From assembly GCF_002776525.5 (NCBI RefSeq), contig NC_045441.1, positions 126,122,412 to 126,186,411 of the forward strand: a stretch of DNA of 64,000 nucleotides, in the 5' to 3' direction. The notes under the pieces are model-generated. The model made no database searches, was not told the DNA's origin, and saw only the letters and a list, made by a program, of their open reading frames with translations. The translations under genes and the position numbers were made by a program. Positions within the stretch are counted from its first letter, which is position 1. Each line of letters starts with the position of its first letter. This stretch comes from Piliocolobus tephrosceles (lineage: Eukaryota > Chordata > Mammalia > Primates > Cercopithecidae). Shown here in pieces: positions 47,874 through 60,039 of this stretch.

Positions 47874-48047
47874 ATTAGCGCGGCATGGTAGCATGTACCT
47901 GTAGTCCCAGCTCCTGGAGGATGAGGTGGGAGGATTGCTTGAGCCCAGGAGGCGGAGGTTGCAGGGAGCCAGGATCTTGCCACTATATTCCAGTCTGGGC
48001 AATAGAGCGACACCAACACCTTGTCAAAAAAAAAAAAAAAAAAAAAA
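47874..48047 (+). mobile_element. 5'-truncated Alu inserted in the L1
   Basis: Right-arm text (GTAGTCCCAGCTCCTGGAGG, GGAGGTTGCAGGGAGCC) and an A20-plus tail. The flanks AAAGAATTA and AAAGAACTTA look like a target duplication with one indel. Confidence 0.85.
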
Positions 48048-48608
48048 GAACTTAAAATAGAACTACCATTCAACCCAGCAATCCCATTATTGGGTAAGCA
48101 CACAAAGGAAAGCAAATTGTTCTGCTAAAAAGACACATGCACTTGTACGTTCACTGAAGCACTATTCACAATAGCACAGACATGGAATCAACTTAGATGC
48201 CCATCAATGGTACAATGGATAAAGAAAATGAGGTACAACGTATATACCATGCAACACTATGTGGTCATAAAAAAGAATGAAATGCTATCTTCTGCAGCAA
48301 CATTAATGCAGCTGGAGGCCATTATCCTAGGCAAACTAATGCAGGAACAGAAAATCAAATACTGAATGTTCTCACTTATAAGTGGGAGACATACATTGAG
48401 GAAACATGGACACAAGGGAAAAATAGACACTAGGGCCTACTTGAGGGCGGAGGGTGGGTGGAAGGTGAGGATCAGAAAACTACCTGTCAGGTACTATGCT
48501 TATTACCTGGGTGAATGAAATATCTGTACACCAAACCCCCGCAACACACAATTTACCTATATAGCAAACCTGCACATGTACCCCTGAACCTAAAATAAAA
48601 GTTAAAAA
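48048..48608 (+). mobile_element. L1 (L1PB/L1MA age), part 2 with 3' UTR
   Basis: TTCAACCCAGCAATCCCATTA through ACATGTACCCCTGAACCTAA. Frames are broken by stops and deletions. Confidence 0.93.
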
Positions 48609-48716
48609 CAAAAAAGAAAGTTACTCCTTGGGAAAGGGTAAGACACAAATGATAGATCACATAAAAGGGGAATTGCTTTTTAAAGATATGAAGTTATTTA
48701 AAAAAAAAAAAAAAAA

Positions 48717-49010
48717 TGGCCAGACGCGGTGGCTCATGCCTGTAATTGCAGCACCATGGGAGGCAGAGGCAGGAGGATCACAAGGTCAAAAGATCAAGAT
48801 CATCCTGGCCAACATGGCGAAACCCCGTCTCTACTAAAAATACAAAAATTAGCCAGGTGTGGTGGTGCATGCCTGTGGTCCCAACTACTTGGGAAGCTGA
48901 GGCAGAAGAATCACTAGAACCTGGGAGGCGGAGGTTGCAGTGAGCCAAGATCGTGCCACTGCATCCAGCCTGGGTGACAGAGCAAGACTCAGTCCAAAAA
49001 AAAAAAAAAA
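48717..49010 (+). mobile_element. AluS, sense
   Basis: GGCCAGACGCGGTGGCTCAT to a GAAAAAAGAAAAAAG tail. Confidence 0.93.
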
Positions 49011-49059
49011 GAAAAAAGAAAAAAGAAAACAAAGGCCTTGATATCCAAAGCAGACGTCA

Positions 49060-49332
49060 TAAAGAATAAAAAGATTTTTATGTTTGTTTTTGAAAAATTT
49101 TCAAAAAAGTTTGTTACAAAACTTCCTTTAACAATGATAAAGCCAAACTAGAAATTATTTGCAATGTACACAATGAAAAATATTAATGGCCTTAATATAT
49201 AAACAGCTTTTGCAGATCAATAGTGAAGGGATAAGCCTCATAAAAAATTGGCAGAATATATGAAAAGGTGGCCCTCCAAAAACAGAAATATAAATTAAAG
49301 ACCATTTGATATAGAAAAGTTTATATTCTTAT
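49060..49332 (+). mobile_element. Old L1M fragment, sense, part 1
   Basis: ATTGGCAGAATATATGAAAAGG and the following AAACAGAAATATAAATTAAAG are L1 ORF2-end-like but very diverged. Confidence 0.55.
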
Positions 49333-49548
49333 AATTTTTTTTTTTTTTTTTTTTTTTTTTTGGAGAAGGAGTCTCGCTCTGTTGCCCAGACTGGAGTGCA
49401 GTGGCGGAGATCAGCTCACTGCAAGCTCCACCTCCTGCGTTTATGCCATTCTCCTGCCTCAGCCTCCCGAGTAGCTGGGACTACAGACGCCCCCCACCTC
49501 ACCCAGCTAGTTTTTTGTATTTTTTAGTAGAGACAGGGTTTCACTAGA
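49333..49548 (-). mobile_element. 5'-truncated AluY (probably YR), antisense
   Basis: Long poly(T), GAGTCTCGCTCTGTTGCCCA, through TAGAGACAGGGTTTCACTAG. Perfect 12-bp target duplication TTATATTCTTAT at 49321-49332 and 49549-49560. Confidence 0.92.
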
Positions 49549-49560
49549 TTATATTCTTAT

Positions 49561-51430
49561 TATTAATAAAATGCAATTTAAGGCAATAAAGATATTCCAT
49601 ATTATAGGGACAATTATTGCATTTTTTAAAAGGACAATTTCTAATTTTACTACAAGTATGAGTTATTTCCAGACTTCTGTTGAACTTGTTCATACTTTTG
49701 TTTTCATAAGGAATTTGAAAATTTGCAATAAAACTGTAAAAGTGAAAATTACTCTGAAAAAAAAAATGAAAGTATGAAAACACCAATAAAATTGTCAAAC
49801 CTTTAGAAAGATGAACAAAGGAAAATAAAGAGCGAAGATACTAATTACTAATCTCAGAAATTAAACAGTGTATATCACTATACATCCTGCAAATAACCCA
49901 AAGGATGATTAAAGAATGTTACAAAAATTATACATGTATAAAATGGACAACTTTGATAAAATGGGTCACCTCCTTGAAAACACAAATAACTACAACTCAT
50001 CCAACGTGAAGTAAATAATTTGAATAGCTCCATAACAATTAAGAAAATTGAATTTATAATTTAAAACTAATAGACCCCAAAAAGTCTCCAGGCCAGATGG
50101 TTTCACTGTTTGGAAAATTCTACCAAACATTTAAAAAATAACGAAAATAGCCTTTTCACCAAATGGTGCTAGAGCAATTAGACATCTACAACAAAATTGT
50201 GAACTTCAACCTAAGCCTCATAGCTTATACAAAATATAATTCAAATGCATTATAAAATTAAAAGTAAGTATAAATTTACAAAACTTTTAGGGAAAAAGAA
50301 CACAGGAAAAAATACTTGGTTTCTAACGCTAGAAAAAGTGTCTTTAGATTTGACATCGAAAGCATGAGCCATAATAGGAAAAACTAATAAATGGGATTTC
50401 ATAAAAATTAAAAACCATTGCTCTCTGCAAGACTGTGGACAAGATAAAAAGACAAGATATGGACAGTGAGAAAATATTTGCAAAAATAGTATACTGAATA
50501 TTTGAAGAACTTTCAAACCTCCACAATAAAAAAAGTAAGCAATCTAATTAGAAAATGAGCATAAGACATGAACAGACATTTCACAAGAGAAGATACACTG
50601 ATGTCAAATTAGTATTAGCCATCAGGGAAATACAAATGAAAACCACAGTGAAATATCACAACACACTAATGAAAATGGCTAATATATACATAAACAATAC
50701 CAAATGATGGTCGAGATGTGGAGAAATTACATCACTCATACATTATTAACAAGAATGCAAAATAGTACAGTCACTCTGGAAAACAGATTGGCAGTGTCTT
50801 AAAAACCAACCACATATTTACTATCCAACCCAGCAATTTGTACTCCTGAGTTTATCCCAGGGAAATGAAGACCTATGTTCACACAAAATCTCATCCATGA
50901 ATGTTTATACCAGTTTGTTTGTACTAGCCCCAAATTGGAAACAAATCAGATGTTCTTCAACAAGTGAATGCTTGAACAAACTCTGGTATGTCATATTATG
51001 GTGTACTATTTAGCAGTAAAAATAATAAACTACTGAAATATAGAGCAGCTTAGATGATTCCCTGGGGAATTATAGTGAAAGAAAAAAATTCAATCCCAAA
51101 AGGTTATATTATACATAACATTGTTAAAACTATAGAAATGGAGACAAGATTAGTGATGTCAGGGATTAAGGGGATGAAAGAGGGAAAGAAATGACTGCAG
51201 TTAAAGGGGGACAACATGAGGGATACTTGTGAACCTGTAAATGTTTCACTGTCACTGTATCAATGTCAACAGTGTGGTTGTTATATTGTGCTATAGTTTT
51301 ATAAGATATCATCATTGAGGGAAACTAGGTAAAAGATACATGGAGTCTCTGTATTAACTCCTAAAACAGAATAATAATCTAAAATCATTTCAAAATTACA
51401 AGGTTAATTTAACACATATGATATTATACA
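49561..51430 (+). mobile_element. Old L1M, sense, ORF2 fragments and 3' UTR
   Basis: CTCCAGGCCAGATGGTTTCA (mid ORF2) is followed soon by GCCTTTTCACCAAATGGTGC (later ORF2), then ATCAGGGAAATACAAATGAA and CCAGCAATTTGTACTCCTG. Inactive, with an internal deletion near 50140. Confidence 0.85.
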
Positions 51431-52230
51431 CACAGAGATACACACATACATACAAATATATCTATAATTCCACAAATGTAAGCAGATAAAACTCCAGTTT
51501 TCGCTCAGTAACAGGGGAGTCAATAGTAGGTATTTAGATGTTTCCTCCACAGTCCATCATTCTGACCATTTATTACCAAATATCCATTTTACTTTCCTTT
51601 TCTTCCTTAAAATCTGCCAACTTCCAGGACAACCATCCCTTCAATGCAACCAGTTCATTGTCAAAGATCTCAATGTGACAGATAGTCCTTCCTTCTTTGT
51701 CTGGAAACCTTTGAAATAAAAAGTAAATCACCTGCATCTACACTAATTTACTTGTCCTGTCTGCCAAATGCACCACATGTGCAACAGATGAACAGGGACA
51801 GGATAACCATAATAAACCTTCCCAGGAAAAATGGAGGAGAATGAGATGCTCACAGTCACTGGTCCAGAGCAATGCTGCAGTCCTCTTGGGCAGCATAAAG
51901 TCTTCCTGTTCTGGAGACAAGAAAGTTCCTAGATTCTGCTCTAAGGGAAAATTCCTACATTCCATTCACCCAAAGAAGTTACATGGCCTTGATCTCACTC
52001 TGTGAGGAACTTGAAAATTTAGTTTTCAGTGTTTCTATGAACAGGATTCAGACTGATGAGTAGCTGGCCATTCCCTTTCACACCTGCTCTAGCTAATATC
52101 AAGGTTTATTATAAAACCAGGGTGGTTATTAAAAGTAAAATCATGTTTACCTTGCATATCAGGATAAACATTTGTATATGCACATGGAGAGGAACATACA
52201 ATAAATGTCATTACTGTGTTGTTTGTAACT
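51431..52230. other. Unique intergenic DNA
   Basis: Nothing recognised. Confidence 0.4.
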
Positions 52231-52234
52231 GTAA

Positions 52235-52610
52235 AACCTGTTAAAAACCTACATATCTAATAAGAGGAAAGGCCTAATTCACTATGTAAGTAAACAATAC
52301 CGTGGAAGTATTTTAAAGAAATGAACTTAATCAATATAGGAGGGAAAAGCAAGTTGTAGAATAATATGCACATAATAAAGCATGTTTATATATAAGATTG
52401 TACTCACACAAATGATAATTTACAGTTTCATTCATGTATATGTAAATGCATGAGAAACATTTTAGAAAGTTATAGAACAAATTAAAAAGAGTCTTTTTCC
52501 AATGACTGGAAAATTAGAAGTGGGAGTGGTTGTCGCAGGAGGCTAACATTTTTAGGAATGTTTTAATTTTTCGGGAAAGAAAAATATATTACCTGTGCGG
52601 ATTTAAACAA
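52235..52610 (+). mobile_element. Old L1M-like 3' fragment, sense
   Basis: GGAGGGAAAAGCAAGTTGTAG, AATGACTGGAAAATTAGAAG and GTGGTTGTCGCAGGAGG resemble an eroded L1M 3' region. Moderate certainty. Confidence 0.45.
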
Positions 52611-52752
52611 ATGAAGCAAATATTAACAACAATAACAACTGGAGTGGAAATGCATTACCATATTAATAATGGACACTGGGTGGTTGAATTGTAGCTGCAT
52701 TTAATTTTATTTGCTCCAAATGGTATTTCTCTTGTGTTTCTCAGAAACCCAT

Positions 52753-53112
52753 TGATATGGTTTGGCTTTGTGTCCTACCCAAATTTCATCTTGCATTTTA
52801 ATTCCCATGTGTCGAGGGAGGGACCTGGTGGGAGGTGACTAGATCATGGGGGTGGTTTCCCCATGCTGTTCTTGTGATAGTGAGGGAGTTCTCATGAGAT
52901 CTGATGGTTCAAAAGCGACAGTTTCCCCTGATCTCTCTCTTTTTCCTGCCACTTTGTGAAGAAGGTACTTGCTTTTCCTTCACCTTCGACCAAAATTGTA
53001 AGTTTCCTGAGGCCTCCCCAGCCATGCAGAACTGTGAGTACATTAAAACTCTTTTCTTTATAAATTACCCAGTCTCAAGCAGTTCTTTATAGCACTGTGG
53101 AAATGGATTCCT
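52753..53112 (+). mobile_element. Solo MaLR LTR (THE1/MST type), second copy
   Basis: TGATATGGTTTGGCTTTGTG, GAGGGACCTGGTGGGAGGTG and TTTATAAATTACCCAGTCTC. More diverged than the copy at 18.2 kb; no clear target duplication seen. Confidence 0.85.
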
Positions 53113-55245
53113 ACACACATTTTCATATTTAAAACTACAAAACTTTTTAATGAAAATAAATCATGGTGCTGCACAAAAAAGGATACTATCCCGTGAAAGT
53201 CTATATGGTTTTCTTTGACATGGAAAGATGTTTACACATTATCTTAGTTATAAAGTATTATTTATCTTAGTTATAGAGTATTATAGGTTGCAGAATAGAC
53301 CATTATCTTAGTTATAGGGTATTATTTATTTTCAAGCACCCCCTCAAGCTAGCTTAAGTGACAGAGAATTTATTACAAGAACTCAAATGTTATAGACATA
53401 GTCAAGAAGCCAATGTAAGCCTTGTGGGAGACAGAGAAGAGCATCATGAAGCTTAGCAGGGATCAAAGCAGCCATTGTCTTTCTGTCTCTCTTTATTTCA
53501 TTCACATAAAAAGGACAGAAAAAAGAAATAACACAGAAAGAAATAGGAGGAAGGAAAGATAGGTAAATGTTTTATCAATTATTCCTTTATTAGTAATTTA
53601 CATATTATTTATATAGTCATTTATGCAAAAAAATGAACTAGAGAAAGAAAAAGTAAAGGAAAGAAGCAAACACGGAAGGAACACAGGTTAAATATCATGG
53701 TTAATTATTGGTTATTTCTCTTTACAAAATTAAAAAAAATTCCTAAGTTATTACAAGACCATAAGATCCTGGAATAAAAATAGGATGTTGTCATTTTCCC
53801 TGCTTCCTTCAGAAAACATGATCATTGTTCTGTATTAATTGCATTCCTGGGAGGAAGCAAGGGGTTTTATGAGATAGCCTAAGGGTTTGTATCTATTTCT
53901 CATGTACTATGGTTTTCCTCAAAGTTATTCACTACATAAGCTACTCCACAGAAATGACGCCCTAGAATTTAAGCTGTGAGTCGACGGATGTACCTAGTTT
54001 CCTTATTCTTGGACTTCTTCCTTTTATGACTATTAAGTCGGGGTTGGTCAAATGTACCAGATCAAAGACATTTAGGAAACACAAAGGGGATGCAATGTCT
54101 ACCTGGGGAGTCGCTCAATGGCATTTTTAAGTGCTATCTTTTCCTGTATTTCACTACTTCATGACTCTCAAGGCATGTTGTCCCATAAGTTAATTTTATA
54201 ACTTCAGCTAGTAGGAACCCACCATTTTCAGTGATACTGCAGAGTTTGAGATGCATCATTCATGTAAAAATCCTCTCTGCCACTTTGGTAAGGAATACAG
54301 AATATAATTTTATTCAAATAATCTCAAACACTCAGTCTTTACCAATAACTCATAAGCATAATCCTCTGGAAAAAGAATCAAATAATTTAACACGAAAATT
54401 TCAATAATATTTGGGTTTAACGATAAATATCCCTCAACAACTTTATTGAGTAGGTTTGCTCCTCAAAGACACTGTGACTTTAATCAGAAGAAGTTTACTT
54501 CAAATAGAAAAGTGAAAAGTACAGTTAAATGCCCCTCTCAGAATTTTACCATGAGATGTAGTAATAACTTAAAACATATCAAATTTTCCATGTCCTCTAC
54601 ATTCTAAAAACATAGACAAAACATAGACCTGAATTTGTACATCTATGAAAGAAAGCACCTTTCCCTATAGATTTCAGTGTTCTCTGAATGAAAGCTCAGC
54701 TCAGGGTTTTCAAATAAATGCCCTCAGAAATAATAGGAAAACTCTGCATTTTAAGTATTTTATTTAGAGTATGATGAAACTTCTCAGCTATAGCTAAAAG
54801 TTAATTATGAAATTTTTAAATGACTTTACTCTTTAAGAAACAAAACCAGACAATAACATTATAATTTAAAATTTGGTTAAATGTCTGCTTCCCTCCACCT
54901 CATCACCAAGGGCCAAAGACATTGCTTTGTATTTTTAAATTCTGGAAAAAGACAGTCTTGAAATGGTAGCTTCTTATACCACAGGACTTCTCATATTTTC
55001 TTTCTGAAAGTATATATGAGAATTGTTCATTTCAATGCAGATGACAGAATTTTTAAAATAAAATCTCAGAGAAAAAATAACCACAATATTAAATAAATCA
55101 AAATCAAAATTAAAGTTTATTAGACTCATAAGACTATAAATAATTTGTTTTTAAAATTTTCCCTGAGGCAATCAGAATGATGTTTGCCATTCACAGGACT
55201 TGGAACAATTCCCCGGAGGAGAACTTGGAGATACTTCTGCAGAAA
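53113..55245. other. Mostly unique intergenic DNA
   Basis: Holds a small local repeat of TTATCTTAGTTATA at 53237-53330; otherwise nothing recognised. Confidence 0.4.
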
Positions 55246-55332
55246 CATATATATACACATATATATACACACACACTCACATACACACACACCTATACAC
55301 ACACACACACACACACATATATATGTGTATAC
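55246..55332. repeat. (CA)n/(TA)n microsatellite
   Basis: ATATATACACATATATATAC followed by long (CA)n and back to ATATATGTGTATAC. Confidence 0.95.
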
Positions 55333-55842
55333 TGGAACTGGCAAGAGGTAATAAAGATAGCCATAGGGAATGTGGCTCAAAAAAAAACACACACAAAAAT
55401 TAGCTAAGACAAGAAGCCCCAACTGCTGATAGAGAAGACTAAGATCCTGCCTTAATACTTACTAATGCTGTATATAGCAAATGTTCAAACTCTTTCTATT
55501 TATTTAGCATCTAGTAATATACAGGGGATTATGCCAGGCACTGGGATGGGAAGAAAAATACAGCACACTCCACACTCTCACAAAACTCTCATTCCTCTGG
55601 TAGATGCTCCATAAATATTTGATGAACACAAGTTATACATGAAGGAATGAATGAATAAGTGAATGAGTAAGTTGATGACTAGAAAACGTTTCTTGAAAGT
55701 GATGATTGAAACCATCATCTTCAAGAAAAAAATTAGGCATACTTTGAAATTATTGATAACCATTATATGACTAGACTGTCTCCGTGTCACTTGATTTGGG
55801 TTATAAATGCAAATAGCTAGTGGTTATCAGAATCAGTGATAA
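55333..55842. other. Intergenic DNA with a possible L2/MIR-type fragment
   Basis: ATTATGCCAGGCACTGGGAT at 55529 and GATGCTCCATAAATATTTGA near 55603 suggest an ancient MIR/L2-like remnant. Low certainty. Confidence 0.35.
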
Positions 55843-56397
55843 TGTCAGAGGTGTGCAAACCAGAGCAACTCCATCTTAAACAGGAGCTGAGTAAAATGAA
55901 ACTGAAACCTACCAGACTGCCTGCCCAGATGGTTAAGGCATTCTAAGTCACAGTATGATTTAGGGTATCAGCACAAAATGCCATCATAAAGACCTTACTG
56001 ATAAAACAGGTTGCAGTGAAGAAGTCAGCCAAAACCCACCAAAACCAAAAATGACAACGAGAGTGACCTCTGGTCGTCCTCACTGCTACATTCCCACCAG
56101 TGCCTTGACAGCTTACAAATGGCATGGCAACGTCAGGAACTTACCCTATATGGTCTAAAAAGGGGAGGCACAAATGATCTAGCCCTTGCTTAGCATATCA
56201 TCAAGAAATAAGCATAAAAATGGACAACCGTCAGCCCTCGGGGCTGCTCTGTCTATGGAGTAGCCATTTTGTTTATTCCTTTACTTTCTTAATAAACTTG
56301 CTTTCACTTTGCACTGTGGACTTGCCCTGAACTCTTTCTTGCACAAGATCCAAGAACCCTCTCTTGGGGTCTGGACTGGGACCCCTTTCCTGTGACA
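55843..56397 (+). mobile_element. Solo ERV1-class LTR
   Basis: Runs from TGTCAGAGGTG to CTTTCCTGTGACA, flanked by the exact 4-bp duplication ATAA (55839-55842, 56398-56401). It holds a TATA-like stretch and TTTCTTAATAAACTTGCTTT as the likely poly(A) signal region. 4-bp duplications are typical of class I ERVs. No gag, pol or env remains. Subfamily not assigned. Confidence 0.88.
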
Positions 56398-56492
56398 ATA
56401 ACAATTTGTCTATGCAGCACACAGTAGGACTCCTTAAACTCAGAATAAAACTTGCCACATAGCAAATGTTCAATAAATGTGTTTTGATAGTG

Positions 56493-56862
56493 TCTTAGCC
56501 TGTTTGGGCTGATAAAACAAACTACCACAGACTGGAGATCTTATATACAACAGAAGTGTATTTCTCACAGCTCCGGAGGCTGGGAAATTCCAGACCAAAG
56601 GACCAGTAGATTCTGTGTCTGTTGAGGGTCTGCTTCCTGCTTCATAGACTGTCATTTTCTTGCTGCTTCTTCACGTGGCAGAAGGGGTGGAGAGGGAGCT
56701 CTCTGGGGCCTTTTCTTATAAGACCACTAATTCCACTTATGAGGAGTCCATTCTCATGATCTAAACATCTACCAAAAGCTCTCCACCTAATGCCATTACA
56801 TTGGGGATTGGAATTTAAACATAGGAATTTTGCAGGGCACAAACAGTCAATCTATAGCAGAT
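56493..56862 (-). mobile_element. MLT1-type MaLR LTR, antisense
   Basis: CTACCACAGACTGGAGATCT, TTTCTCACAGCTCCGGAGGC and TTGGAATTTAAACATAGGAA follow the antisense MLT1 order. Confidence 0.8.
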
Positions 56863-56969
56863 AGTTGTAGAATACATGTGAAAAATTAAACCAAAGTATG
56901 TTTTTAAAAAAATACCCTAACATCAAGCTCTAAGGTCAAGTCATCAAATCAGTAGTATAAGCCAAGTTA

Positions 56970-57320
56970 CTTTTATTTTTACAAAAATATATAGATTTGT
57001 GGGGTACATGCATAGTTTTGTTACATGCATATATTGCATAGTGAAGTCTGGACTTTCAGGGCAACCTTCACTCGAATACGTAAATTATACCCAATAGGTA
57101 ATTTCTCATCGCTCACCCTTTTCCCACCTCCCATCTTTTGAAGTCTCCAATGTCTATTATTCCACTCCATATGTCCATGTGTAAACATTATTAAGCTCCC
57201 TTTTATAAAGGAGAACATGTGGTATTTGACTTTCTTTTTCTGAGTTATTTCACTTAAGTAATGGCTTCCAGTTCCAATCATGTTGCTGCAAAAAACATGA
57301 TTTCATTCTTTTTTCAGGGT
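56970..57320 (-). mobile_element. L1 3' UTR (L1MA/L1PB age), antisense
   Basis: GTGGGGTACATGCATAGTTT, TTACATGCATATATTGCATA and GGAGAACATGTGGTATTTGA. Confidence 0.9.
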
Positions 57321-57489
57321 ACTTTTTGAGCTGTGAGGATTCCTAATCCCTGTTGAAAAAAAAAACCGAGTAAATTCTGAACTGTAAAATACAGGGACAG
57401 CAAAGTCGTCCTTGTTATTTAAAAAGCCCATTAAGGCTGATTTAGATGTGTGGAGGATTAGGGGTTGTTGGAGATAAGAATTCAGCTGT

Positions 57490-57592
57490 GCCCCCACCTC
57501 CAACCCCCATTTCTCTCTTCCCTCTTCCCTCTTCTCTCTCTCATTCCCAATTACTCTAACTTGTTTTCACTCTCTCTTTCTCTCTTTTCAGT
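57490..57592. repeat. CT-rich polypyrimidine tract
   Basis: CCCCACCTCCAACCCCC, then TCTCTTCCCTCTTCCCTCTTC and TCTCTCTTTCTCTCTTTTCAG. Confidence 0.85.
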
Positions 57593-58150
57593 TCTTGACA
57601 TTCAGAGGCATCATGAAGTCAGTTGGAAATCAAGTACAAATTTATTCTCACATTAGTACTCTTCCATCATTCTGAATTAGTATGCATAGTAGCTAATATG
57701 TTATGAAAGTCATTTACCAATAACAACGCAATCTATGAATACTAAACTGAAGGGATACCAGCTATAAAGAAAAGACTGCCACTCTGATTGGGTAAGGCTA
57801 ATAAGACAGCCTTGGGCAAAATAAGTGACAGATCCTCATTTTCATGCATTTCTCCCATGCTGCTTTGACTCTCCCTTTCTTTACATTCCATTCAATGTAG
57901 AAAAATCAACATTTATTTATAAAGACAAATCTATACTCAATTCTGGTATTCATGACACTTCCCACATCAGTCCTATAATTGTAATGTATGAATAATTAGC
58001 CTGTCACTAGAACAATCATATTTGGCTTTTTCCCCCTTGAAAATTAACTAATGGCTCTATTGGGGATTTACGATAATGTTTAGTTCCTGTGTCTTTTTAT
58101 TTTTTCATCCTCTTTTTGGAATCTCAGTTCCTATGTGTCTCAATAGATTT
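57593..58150. other. Unique intergenic DNA
   Basis: Nothing recognised. Confidence 0.4.
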
Positions 58151-58154
58151 AATA

Positions 58155-58329
58155 CAGTAGGTATCAAGCCTAGCTACATAATAGAATCAACTGGGACAAT
58201 CTTAACGTAATACTTGTGTCTTGGCTTTACCTAAGATCAATGAAACCTGAGCCTCGGGATGTGGCCCTAGCCTCTGTATTTTATTAAGCACCCTACATGC
58301 CTGAGCACAGTGAGAATTGAGAACCACTG
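58155..58329. mobile_element. hAT-Charlie-type short DNA element (MER20-like)
   Basis: CAGTAGGTATCAAGCC at one end and GAGAATTGAGAACCACTG at the other form diverged inverted ends. AGAATCAACTGGGACAAT and AAACCTGAGCCTCGGGATG are typical internal text. Confidence 0.6.
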
Positions 58330-58544
58330 GCTCTGGTTACAGGTTCAGTTCTTGTAGACCCATGTATTTTAGTGACCTTTATAAGGATCATAAACATCAG
58401 TCTTGTCCTTGGAATACGTGCCTTGTAGCACATGGGGAGAGTAGGAGTAAAAGTTACTGGATGAAGTAAATGTTTTTCCGCTATATAGGGAAAGCACTTA
58501 CTCTAATGCAGGGATCAAAAGTATAAATTTTGCGTAAAGATCCT

Positions 58545-58952
58545 ATCTTAATTTTTTAACTTTTTACTTTGAAATAATTTTAGATTAAAAGAAAGATAAT
58601 GCAGAGAGTTCCCATATGCCCTTCAACCAGCTTTCCCTAATGTTAGCATTTTATTTAACTATAATACATTTGTCAAAACTAAAATCTTAACTTTGTTAAC
58701 AATACTATTAACTAAACTACAGACTTAATTTAGACTTCTCCAGTTTTTCTACTAGTGTTCTTTTTCTGTTCCAGGATCAAATCCAAGATTACACACCACA
58801 TTTAGTCATCATGTCTCCTTCGTCTCTTTTAGTCTGTGACAATTTCTGTCTTGTTTTTCATGACTTTGACACTTTTGAGTATTACTCATAAAGAAGGTTT
58901 TTTGTAGAACAGTCCTCAATTTGGGTTCGCTTGATGTTTTCTTGTGATTAGA
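58545..58952 (-). mobile_element. Old L1M (L1ME-like) 3' UTR, antisense, part 1
   Basis: TTCCCATATGCCCTTCAACC and CCAGGATCAAATCCAAGATT are antisense L1M 3' UTR motifs. Interrupted by an MLT1-type LTR. Confidence 0.7.
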
Positions 58953-59292
58953 CAAGTGTCTTGGGCTGACATGGCAAAATATCATAAGCTGAGTGCTTAC
59001 AAACCCTGTATGTTTATTTCTTGCAGTGCTAGAGGCTGAAAAGTCCAATATTAAGGCACCATCAGATCTGTTGTCTAGTGAGGGCCCCTTAGCTGGTTTC
59101 CAGATGGCATCTTTTGCAGAGTCCTCACATGGTGGAAGAGCTTAAGCAGATCTCTGGGGGGCTCTTTTATAAAAGAGCTAATCCCATCCGTGAAGGCTCT
59201 ACTCCCAAAGACCACCTCCTAAAACCATCACCTTAGGGGCTAGGGTTTGAACATATGGATTTAAGGGCGGCACACACATTCAGATTATAGTA
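58953..59292 (-). mobile_element. MLT1-type MaLR LTR, antisense, nested in L1M
   Basis: TTGGGCTGACATGGCAAAAT, ATTTCTTGCAGTGCTAGAGG and TTTGAACATATGGATTTAAG. Confidence 0.75.
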
Positions 59293-60039
59293 ACTAGGGT
59301 TCTGAGTTTTGGAGAATGACACCACAGAGGTGAGGTCTCCTTTCATTGCATCAAATCAGAGGGTGTATGATATCAGCATGACTGATCACTGAGGATGTTA
59401 ACCTTGATCATTCCGTTAAAGTTGTATCTAGCATGTTTCTCTGCTACAGTTACTATTTTCCCCCCTTTTCATATTCTGTTCCTTATACATGAATCACTAA
59501 GTCTAGTCCATACTTAAGGGGAGGAAAATTAACAAGTATTTGGAATTCTTCCCTAACAATGATTTGCTCTTTCTCCACTATTTATTTACTCAATTATTTA
59601 TTCACATCCATCAGCACTGATGGATATTTATTTTATTCATTGTGATATAATCCAATACTATCATTATTTTACTGTAAAAATTGTTTTAGCTTTGACAATT
59701 GGAAGTTCTTTGAAGTTGGCTCCTGTGTCAATTTGACTTGTCCCATCCTTTGTTTTGTTGTTTGTTTTGTTTTGTTTTGTTTGAGCATGTTTTTGAGACT
59801 ACAAGTAGTTCCAGGTTCATCTCGTACTTACACCATCCCAGCCCTAGAATCAGCCATTTCTCCAGGGATCCCCGAGTCGTTTATTGAAGAATGGTAAAGA
59901 GAAGCCAAGATATGGACACTGAGTGTGTTCATCACTATTATGGTGTCACTGAGGTAAGCATTCAAAATTTATTTTCTTTTATACTCAGCATTCATATCCA
60001 AATCATGCTTCTTAAAGAAATACAGAAATCATCAGAATC
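59293..60039 (-). mobile_element. Old L1M (L1ME-like), antisense, part 2
   Basis: TTGAAGTTGGCTCCTGTGTC, TCAGCCATTTCTCCAGGGATC and nearby text fit an antisense L1M 3' UTR. It contains a (TTTTG)n run at 59750-59785. Confidence 0.55.
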
